DNA of 5,767 bases from Bacteroidales bacterium UBA4417 (GTDB lineage: Bacteria; Bacteroidota; Bacteroidia; Bacteroidales; UBA4417), in contig DGQJ01000372.1 in assembly GCA_002389705.1 (NCBI GenBank), positions 9,285 through 15,051 of the forward strand. The letters are read 5' to 3'. Made by a program: the position numbers and the translations under genes. Of the stretch, positions 1 through 4,466 are shown in pieces. The notes beneath the pieces are model-generated. The model had not been told where the DNA came from and made no database searches. It worked only from the letters and a program-made list of their open reading frames with translations. Position 1 is the first letter of the stretch; every line of letters begins with the position of its first letter.

Positions 1-16
1 ACTCTTCACTCTTCAC
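1..16. repeat. Short 7-bp direct repeat at the left edge
   Basis: ACTCTTC occurs twice in tandem (1-7, 8-14) followed by AC. On the minus strand this is GAAGAGT repeated around the TGA stop of the small acidic protein. The purine-rich minus-strand copies could act as a ribosome site for a gene beyond the edge, but nothing further can be seen. Confidence 0.3.
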
Positions 17-383
17 TTTCCCCTCCATCCCTTGCTTCATCTTCATCCAATTGTTTCAGTATATCAGGCGTAAGCTTATCGCCATGCCTTGCGGCAAGCC
101 TTCCAAATTCGGCTGATATTTCGTTATCCTCAACCCGGGGCTGCAATTTTACAGGTTTCCGGCAACCACGTGCCAATACAGCCATGGGATCATTAGCTTC
201 GGGTGGCAATGGTTCATGCGGGTTGCTTTTTTCAAAAGCCAGTATATCAGCTTCCGATATGGGAGGCAAATAGCCCTGCGACCGAAGATATTGTTTTACT
301 TTTTCTTCAGTCTTCTTCTCTTCGGGGGATATATCTAAGGGTTCCATGTCCGGTGGGTTTTGTTCTGGCATTAATAAATTCAT
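6..383 (-). CDS. Small acidic protein of unknown function, overlapping the sigma-like gene
   Basis: I do not recognise this 125-residue protein. It is soluble: there is no signal peptide and no membrane segment. The first part (about residues 1-65) is rich in Pro, Glu and Asp, with a charged helical stretch near 20-37 (EEKKTEEKVKQYL). The middle (70-85) is basic around Cys74. Residues 88-113 look helical, and the tail (114-125) is almost wholly Asp, Glu, Gly and Ser. The frame begins inside the last codons of the sigma-like gene on the same strand. The start at 383 gives a 77-base overlap; internal Met codons at 371 and 347 would cut it to 65 or 41 bases, and I cannot decide between them because no clear ribosome site is present. 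The overlap implies co-transcription and perhaps translational coupling. A role as regulator or partner of the sigma factor is only inference from position. The TGA stop lies at 8-6, so the gene is complete. Confidence 0.72.
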   Translation of the reverse strand: MNLLMPEQNPPDMEPLDISPEEKKTEEKVKQYLRSQGYLPPISEADILAFEKSNPHEPLPPEANDPMAVLARGCRKPVKLQPRVEDNEISAEFGRLAARHGDKLTPDILKQLDEDEARDGGESEE

Positions 384-1044
384 TTATTTTCGTGGTTGCG
401 CGGTGCCTGATCTGGTATAAATTACCTTGGGTAATGCCATAATGATCGGCAAGCCGTTTTACATCTTCCTTCGGCAAGTACTTATTTTCTTCGTCCAGCC
501 CAAGCAATTCTATATAAATATGCTGTTCCCGTTCTTTAAGTAACCCTAGTGCAGTATCTATAAATTCTGATTCGGGCGATATCTTGTATTCATCCGTACT
601 TTTTGCCTGCCAGGTTTCCATAATCTCATCAAGTTTTTCATCGTCATCTTTTAAATCGTGCATCTCGGCGAATTGCTTATTATCATCGTAGAGATCAATA
701 ATTTCGCGGGCGGCTGTCTGGGCAAGCCATCCCTTCATTATGTTGTTCATTGCTTCTTCTGTGGGTGCAGATATTTTAAGCAAACTACCCGCTTTAAAGT
801 AAACCTTATTCATCACGTTGTCGAAAATGGTAAGAGCTGGTTCGTGGTAATAGCCTTCAAGTTTTTTGCATGACCTTTGGCAATAGTTCCAAAAGAAATC
901 TTTAAACCGGCGATGAAACTCTGCAAAAGCTGTGTTGGCCTGCAGCACATCATCATCCTTGTAACTCATCATCAGGAATAGTTCTTCGAGTGGCAGTTTA
1001 CTTAGCGGTAAATCAGGAATAGGATCAATCATAGTATCGTGCAT
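307..1044 (-). CDS. Sigma-70 family (ECF-like) RNA polymerase sigma factor
   Basis: The 245-residue product has the layout of a two-domain sigma factor, which would bind core RNA polymerase and direct it to specific promoters. Residues about 36-120 resemble region 2: a helical stretch rich in aromatic residues (AFAEFHRRFKDFFWNYCQR at 39-57), then FDNVMNKVYFKAG (74-86), then KGWLAQTAAREIIDLY (104-119), which matches the usual GWL...AxN...D pattern before the -10-binding helix. An acidic linker with DDDEK (133-137) follows. Residues about 160-224 resemble region 4: LGLLKEREQHIYIELLG, then a helix-turn-helix reading VKRLADHYGITQGNLYQIRHRA (195-216). The -10 recognition helix is less basic than in typical ECF factors, and the linker is long, so this is a divergent member. 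Met1 (1044) is used; Met5 is an alternative. No anti-sigma gene with a membrane segment is visible; the overlapping acidic gene downstream is the only partner in view. A non-sigma HTH regulator is the main alternative. Confidence 0.7.
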   Translation of the reverse strand: MHDTMIDPIPDLPLSKLPLEELFLMMSYKDDDVLQANTAFAEFHRRFKDFFWNYCQRSCKKLEGYYHEPALTIFDNVMNKVYFKAGSLLKISAPTEEAMNNIMKGWLAQTAAREIIDLYDDNKQFAEMHDLKDDDEKLDEIMETWQAKSTDEYKISPESEFIDTALGLLKEREQHIYIELLGLDEENKYLPKEDVKRLADHYGITQGNLYQIRHRATTKINEFINARTKPTGHGTLRYIPRREED

Positions 1045-1407
1045 TAATTAATACTCAAATTCATGACAGGTAAACCCTGAGGTGCCTATACTTTAAATAA
1101 TCTTCACTGCTAAAATAATAAATATCTAGATATTAATAATGTATAACACCAAATATTTTTTTTATATCAAAACAAACCGGCTAACATATAAATTATCGTC
1201 AGGAATAAACCGGCCGAATAAAAACTCTAAGCTAAACCATTCAAATTGTTGGCATGACGCAAGGCTGGTACGAAAATAAGCCATGACTTGACGTCCCGAT
1301 TTGGTATTCACCGGGGAAATTGTATGATCAAATATAAAAATATGAATGTTCTCTTTTGGGCTTTGTCATGAATTTCCGTCTTAACCATTAGAAGAGAAAA
1401 TATTTAA
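1045..1407. other. Gene-free AT-rich intergenic region between divergent genes
   Basis: This 363-base gap separates the leftward sigma-like gene from the rightward repeat-protein gene, so it should hold both promoters. I see no convincing TAnnTTTG element with a -33 partner for either gene. The closest for the leftward gene is TGAATTTG read on the minus strand (1063-1056), one mismatch from consensus. Contents worth noting are a 14-bp palindrome at 1121-1134, a repeated AAACCGGC at 1174-1181 and 1207-1214, and two tiny chained open frames at 1324-1391 just before the rightward gene. A 46-codon frame (1139-1279) is Lys/Asn-rich and looks like a chance product of AT-rich DNA. Confidence 0.6.
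1121..1134. promoter_or_regulatory. Perfect 14-bp palindrome, possible operator
   Basis: AATATCTAGATATT is its own reverse complement, and pairing continues with interruptions outwards (1118-1119 with 1136-1137, and 1115-1116 with 1139-1140). It lies about 77 bases upstream of the sigma-like gene start. Its form suits a dimeric regulator, but in AT-rich DNA such palindromes also occur by chance. No binding protein can be named. Confidence 0.3.
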
Positions 1408-2409
1408 ATGAACACTATGCCTGCAAAAATATTACAACTGTTTTCCTCATTAACTTTAGAAGTTAAGCAATGGGGTGCAGGATGGCTATATATAACCGGC
1501 AGGAAAGAAACGGAACAGGCTGTAGCAGCTAACGTTTTTCCCTTCCCTAAGTCAAAATCAATACTCAAAATTGCTAAAGGAACTAATACAGCCAAGCAGG
1601 CAACACTTATTGCAAAGGCAACCCATGGCTTTGTTGTTATAAACAATACTCCTGTTAAGGTATCCGACAAGCCTGATATACCAACCACAAGTTTTGCAGG
1701 CTCAACCAGCAATTTTGATGCAAAAGCCACAAGGCCTGCCTATTCAGCCAGTGATTTTGCAAGCCCAATCACCTGCTTTGTTCAGCAGGCAAACACTCCT
1801 GCAGTTGCATCAACCGGCTTTGTATACAAAACCAGTTCACCTGCTCCCAAGTTCAACGGGTTTGTTTTAACATCCAATTCCATTGTTTTTGAATTAAGTG
1901 CGCTTGCAAAAGCAACCAGCAGGTCTGATAGTAATTCCAGTTGGTTTGCACGGGCAGCAAATAGTTTTGCAGGTTTTTTCAGAAGAATAAAGTGGAAAAT
2001 AATCCGATTTTCGAAACTGTCCGATTGTGAATGCACCAGGTTAAATACCTCACCTTGTTCATTGACTGAAGACGATTGCTATTATGACAGTACTGTTATA
2101 CCGGATTTTAATTACCATGATAAGTGGCAACTATTATTCCCGTATGAACCTGATTTCTCGTTATTAGCCTGGCAAATTGAACAGGGTATCAGGTATCGTA
2201 AATCAAATAAAGAACAATTATACGGCAGCTTTTTCGAATTTAATTACCCGTTAACAGCAGGCGCGATTCGCATTCTTTGGCAGGTGAGGAAAATATCACC
2301 TGTTTACGGGTATGTACCCGATTTTCGGATACACACCTTCAAGCATTTAGGCAAACCATCATCGGGGCCATCACCGCCATATGCTATACTCTCCGGAACT
2401 GCAGCCTGA
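1408..2409 (+). CDS. Protein of unknown function with a degenerate heptapeptide-repeat region
   Basis: I do not recognise this 333-residue protein. No signal peptide or membrane segment is apparent. Residues 1-53 are a short N-terminal part (WGAGWLYITGRKE at 22-34). Residues 61-193 form about 19 seven-residue units, each starting with Phe, Pro or another mostly nonpolar residue followed by Ala, Val or Asp; Ser, Thr, Asn and Ala dominate the rest. Residues 194-205 are basic. Then come Cys207, Cys209, Cys217 and Cys224 in a CxC-x7-C-x6-C arrangement. The non-repetitive C-terminal part (about 235-315) is rich in Trp and Tyr (W240, W255, W291; YGYVPDFRIHTF at 300-311) and looks like a folded domain. 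The ATG at 1408 follows an A-rich leader with weak AGAAGAG purines, as is usual in Bacteroidota. Open frames on the opposite strand are shadows of the 21-bp repeat. The next gene follows after 50 bases and is probably co-transcribed. No function can be assigned. Confidence 0.75.
   Translation: MNTMPAKILQLFSSLTLEVKQWGAGWLYITGRKETEQAVAANVFPFPKSKSILKIAKGTNTAKQATLIAKATHGFVVINNTPVKVSDKPDIPTTSFAGSTSNFDAKATRPAYSASDFASPITCFVQQANTPAVASTGFVYKTSSPAPKFNGFVLTSNSIVFELSALAKATSRSDSNSSWFARAANSFAGFFRRIKWKIIRFSKLSDCECTRLNTSPCSLTEDDCYYDSTVIPDFNYHDKWQLLFPYEPDFSLLAWQIEQGIRYRKSNKEQLYGSFFEFNYPLTAGAIRILWQVRKISPVYGYVPDFRIHTFKHLGKPSSGPSPPYAILSGTAA
1588..1986 (+). repeat. Degenerate 21-bp tandem repeat, about 19 in-frame units
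   Basis: Cut into 21-base units from 1588, every unit has G as the first base of codon 2 (GCA, GCC, GCT, GTT, GTA or GAT; 19 of 19). Codon 1 ends in T with a C or T in the middle in 18 of 19 units (TTT nine times, CCT five times, plus ATT, CTT and TCT). Codon 4 mostly ends in A and codon 6 mostly starts with A. The consensus is roughly TTT GCA NNN NNA NCC ANY NNN, encoding F/P-A/V-x-x-A/T/S-S/T/N-x. AGTTTTGCAGG recurs at 1690-1700 and 1963-1973, exactly 13 units apart. Some stretches show a 42-bp higher order with Phe and Pro alternating, such as FVQQANTPAVASTG (124-137) and FVYKTSSPAPKFNG (138-151). The units are contiguous with no spacers and strongly diverged, so this is an old expansion. 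Confidence 0.85.
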
Positions 2410-2459
2410 GCAGTAATTCAGGCATTTAACATAATTTAAACAAAACAAAAAGAAATAAA
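2410..2459 (+). promoter_or_regulatory. Short A-rich intergenic leader before the second gene of the pair
   Basis: The 50 bases between the two rightward genes contain no hairpin or recognisable promoter. They end in an A-rich stretch (ACAAAACAAAAAGAAATAAA) directly before ATG, a leader type typical of Bacteroidota, where translation starts often lack a Shine-Dalgarno site. The absence of a terminator supports co-transcription. Confidence 0.45.
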
Positions 2460-3407
2460 ATGAAAAAACATATTCAGCGGTTACAGAAGCTTTTGGCTAT
2501 CGACCGCGTTCTCGACAATCACCCTGTACTTTTCGAAGAAAAGCCACAGGCTCAGGCTGTGAAGGATTCATTCTCCGACCTGGTTAAACGAATAGCAACT
2601 CTGATTTCAATTCTTACCCAGCCGGTATCGAATGTATACGGGCCGAAAATGCAAAGTGAGAAGAACCTTCGCACCCAGCTGCGCCGCATGGCAGGCATAG
2701 GGATACTTGTTGCCAGACGTAATAACAATGATGCATTGCTTAGCCAGATGAAGACCTACAAAAACCTGGCTACCCGTGCAACTGCTTTTACCATGTGCGA
2801 ATATGCCATTTTTGTTGCGAACATACTCCAGCAATACAAAAGCCTGGCTATTGAACTGGGACTTACAGAGGCTGAATTTACAACATTCAAAAAGGAAGCG
2901 GAGGATTTCGGCGATATGCTGCGTAATACAGTGTTTCAGCTCAGCGACCGGCGTACATCGTGGAAAGAACTTCGTTTTCTTTTCACACAGGCCAGCCAGT
3001 TATTAAAACATGAAATTGATGAACTGGTTTCATACAGGGAATACTCAGATGCTGACTTGTTTCGTCAGTATATGACATTACGCAGGTCAGAGAGTCGAAA
3101 AGGGCCCGCCGGTAATGACGATTCCTTGTTTTTCGAAATCACGGGCACGGTTACGACAGCTAATACAGGACTTCCTATTGAAGGAGCTACTGTTGAAATT
3201 GCAGCGCTGAACCTGACTATCGAAACCGATGAAGATGGTTATTACCAGCTCGATGATGTTCCACAAGGCCAATACAGCATTAACTGCCATAAAACAGGGT
3301 TTGTTACGCCTGAAGCTCAGCAGTTGAACACCGGGGCAGATAGTAGCCTTGTCGTCGATTTCCTGATTTCACCTGCCGAATCCTCGAAGGTTACATCAGC
3401 AGCATAA
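2460..3407 (+). CDS. Helical protein with C-terminal CarboxypepD_reg-like domain
   Basis: The 315-residue product has two parts. Residues 1-210 are predicted to be almost wholly alpha-helical, charged and soluble, with long amphipathic stretches (for example around 35-53, 94-130, 136-160 and 168-192); I do not recognise this part. Residues 225-303 match the carboxypeptidase regulatory-like beta-sandwich: EITGTV, then GLPIEGATVEI (237-247), TDEDGYYQLDDVPQGQY (256-272), and CHKTGF (276-281). In Bacteroidota this domain is usually found in exported proteins such as TonB-dependent receptors. Here there is no signal peptide or lipobox: the N-terminus MKKHIQRLQKLLAIDR is a polar amphipathic helix, so the protein should be cytoplasmic or leave by another route. 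It contains no catalytic domain of a carboxypeptidase. It is the second gene of a probable operon with the heptapeptide-repeat protein 50 bases upstream, and is followed by a strong hairpin. A scaffold or surface-binding role would be guesswork. Confidence 0.85.
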   Translation: MKKHIQRLQKLLAIDRVLDNHPVLFEEKPQAQAVKDSFSDLVKRIATLISILTQPVSNVYGPKMQSEKNLRTQLRRMAGIGILVARRNNNDALLSQMKTYKNLATRATAFTMCEYAIFVANILQQYKSLAIELGLTEAEFTTFKKEAEDFGDMLRNTVFQLSDRRTSWKELRFLFTQASQLLKHEIDELVSYREYSDADLFRQYMTLRRSESRKGPAGNDDSLFFEITGTVTTANTGLPIEGATVEIAALNLTIETDEDGYYQLDDVPQGQYSINCHKTGFVTPEAQQLNTGADSSLVVDFLISPAESSKVTSAA

Positions 3408-3440
3408 GTATTTAAAATTAGCATGTTGCTTTAATTAAAA

Positions 3441-3473
3441 AAGCCCCCGGCAACCCATTGTCGCCGGGGGCTT
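3441..3473. terminator. Bidirectional intrinsic terminator between convergent genes
   Basis: AAGCCCCCGGC (3441-3451) pairs perfectly with GCCGGGGGCTT (3463-3473) across an 11-base loop, giving an 11-bp GC-rich stem. Read leftward, the stem is followed by six T (complement of the A run at 3437-3442), then AATTAAA: a good terminator for mazG, which ends about 80 bases upstream on that strand. Read rightward, the tail is the weaker CTTCATTATT, but the stem lies only 34 bases past the stop at 3407, so it probably serves the rightward pair as well. Bases 3474-3552 hold no gene. Confidence 0.88.
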
Positions 3474-3552
3474 CATTATTGTGTTCATCCTTTGTTTTGG
3501 CTAAGAGCTTTTAAAGCTTATATCCGGACATTCCAAATCCTGATTCCTTCTC

Positions 3553-4326
3553 CTACCCTTCCGCCTCTTTTGCTTTTTCCCAGTAAACGTCCATTTCGGC
3601 CAGGGTCATCTGGTGAAGGTCCTTACCATCGGCATTTACGGCTTTTTCGAGGTGTTTAAAACGGCTGATAAACCTGCGGTTGGTGCGTTCCAACGCGGTT
3701 TCGGGGTTTACATCGATAAAACGGGCGTAGTTGATGAGCGCGAAAAGCAGGTCACCGAACTCATCTTCGGTGCGGTCTTTATCATGGCCATTGTTCAGTT
3801 CGTGTTTCAGCTCGGCAATTTCCTCCTCAACTTTTTCCCACACCTGGGTAACATTGTCCCAGTCGAAACCCACACCCCGCACCTTATCCTGAATGCGGTA
3901 GGCTTTTACCATGGCCGGCAGCGACATGGGCACGCCATCGAGCACCGATTCGCGGCCTTCGGTGAGTTTAATTTTTTCCCAGTTATCCTTAACATCATTG
4001 GCATTCGATACTTTTACTTCACCATAAATATGCGGATGACGGCGGATCAGTTTTTCGTTGATTCCTTTCAGAACATCAGCTATCCCGAAGGCTCCTGACT
4101 CCTCGCCAATTTTGGCATAAAACACCAGGTGAAGCATCAGGTCGCCAAGTTCCTTGCGGATTTCAACGAGGTCTTTTTCGAGGATGGCATCCGAAAGCTC
4201 ATAGGTTTCCTCAATGGTAAGGTGCCGCAGCGAGTCGAAAGTCTGTTCCTTATCCCAGGGACATTGCGCCCTAAGTTCGTCCATAATTTTCAGAAGCCGT
4301 TCAAATTCAGCCAGTCGTTGATCCAT
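3553..4326 (-). CDS. mazG: Nucleoside triphosphate pyrophosphohydrolase MazG
   Basis: MazG hydrolyses (d)NTPs to the monophosphate and pyrophosphate in the cytoplasm, clearing non-canonical nucleotides and, in E. coli, affecting (p)ppGpp levels. The 257 residues match the usual length of the two-domain E. coli type (about 260) without the tetrapyrrole-methylase fusion seen in B. subtilis YabN. The N-terminal domain has CPWD (22-25) and the Mg-binding motif E39-E40-x-x-E43 with E59-x-x-D62 (EIRKELGDLMLH). RRHPHIYGEV (95-104) is the conserved inter-domain segment. The C-terminal domain repeats the metal motif with E168-E169-x-x-E172 and E189-x-x-D192 (EDEFGDLLFALINYAR), and has the family's NRRFISRF (216-223). 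All metal ligands are intact, so the protein should be active. The ATG at 4326 gives the expected N-terminus. A TACCTTTG element 17 bases upstream suggests its own promoter, and it appears monocistronic with a terminator downstream. Third-position G/C is visibly higher than in neighbouring genes, as expected for a core gene. Confidence 0.97.
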   Translation of the reverse strand: MDQRLAEFERLLKIMDELRAQCPWDKEQTFDSLRHLTIEETYELSDAILEKDLVEIRKELGDLMLHLVFYAKIGEESGAFGIADVLKGINEKLIRRHPHIYGEVKVSNANDVKDNWEKIKLTEGRESVLDGVPMSLPAMVKAYRIQDKVRGVGFDWDNVTQVWEKVEEEIAELKHELNNGHDKDRTEDEFGDLLFALINYARFIDVNPETALERTNRRFISRFKHLEKAVNADGKDLHQMTLAEMDVYWEKAKEAEG

Positions 4327-4342
4327 TGCAGTAAATTTTTAG

Positions 4343-4350
4343 CAAAGGTA
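4343..4350 (-). promoter_or_regulatory. Putative -7 promoter element for mazG
   Basis: On the minus strand the sequence reads TACCTTTG, a full match to TAnnTTTG, the -7 box recognised by the Bacteroidota primary sigma factor. It ends 17 bases before the mazG ATG, implying a very short leader. No clear TTTG-type -33 box stands at the right distance, so the assignment rests on the -7 box and its position. Confidence 0.5.
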
Positions 4351-4439
4351 AGCATTGTAAAACTCTTGGTGATCACAGGTTAATAACTCATAAAAACATA
4401 CCCGGCTGCATTTGCAATATTTTAATAATTGAAAAAGTT

Positions 4440-4447
4440 TAATTTTG
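4440..4447 (+). promoter_or_regulatory. Putative -7 promoter element for the membrane protein gene
   Basis: TAATTTTG is a full match to the TAnnTTTG -7 box and ends 19 bases before the ATG at 4467. A TTTG at 4411-4414 could act as the -33 element, but the 25-base spacing is longer than the usual range, so that pairing is weak. Confidence 0.5.
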
Positions 4448-4466
4448 ACGTATTAAATCAATATTT

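Larger units (their letters stand above)
4327..4466. promoter_or_regulatory. Divergent promoter region between mazG and the membrane protein gene
   Basis: This 140-base gap must carry the start signals of both flanking genes. Each side has a match to the Bacteroidota -7 element TAnnTTTG close to its start codon (listed separately). A perfect 8-bp palindrome GTGATCAC lies at 4369-4376 between them. No hairpin terminator or small open frame is evident. Confidence 0.6.

Noticed and set aside
203..873. Plus-strand open frames at 203-442 and 658-873
   Set aside because: They lie opposite the sigma-like and acidic-protein genes and their translations show no recognisable features.
1174..1216. Repeated AAACCGGC (1174-1181 and 1207-1214) as a regulatory pair
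   Set aside because: Only eight shared bases and two copies with no other support; noted within the intergenic entry but too weak to call a site.
1139..1279. 46-codon plus-strand frame in the intergenic region
   Set aside because: It is Lys/Asn/Tyr-rich as expected from AT-rich DNA, has no ribosome-site or promoter context, and shows no recognisable motif.
1588..1986. Possible CRISPR array
   Set aside because: The 21-bp units are contiguous and highly degenerate with no spacers, and they stay in one reading frame, so this is a coding tandem repeat.
1588..1986. Coiled-coil heptad repeat
   Set aside because: The units carry one Phe/Pro position and many Pro, Ser, Thr and Asn residues; frequent Pro and the lack of a second hydrophobic a/d position exclude a coiled coil.
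1404..2036. Two same-frame open stretches on the minus strand (1404-1730 and 1782-2036) opposite the repeat-protein gene, one very hydrophobic
   Set aside because: They lie over the 21-bp repeat, whose length is a multiple of three and so keeps several frames open. Their codon third positions pair with those of the plus-strand gene. The plus frame is longer, continues about 140 codons beyond the repeat, and has a sensible start and downstream partner.
2607..3290. Other-frame open stretches inside the CarboxypepD_reg gene
   Set aside because: The main frame has a recognisable domain and full-length continuity; the others are out-of-frame products.
3506..3518. Inverted repeat AGCTTT-T-AAAGCT downstream of mazG
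   Set aside because: The stem is short and AT-rich with no T tract, and the strong hairpin at 3441-3473 already accounts for termination.
3613..4383. Plus-strand open frames opposite mazG (3613-4098 and 4129-4383)
   Set aside because: mazG on the minus strand is unambiguous with both metal-binding motifs intact, so these are antisense shadows.
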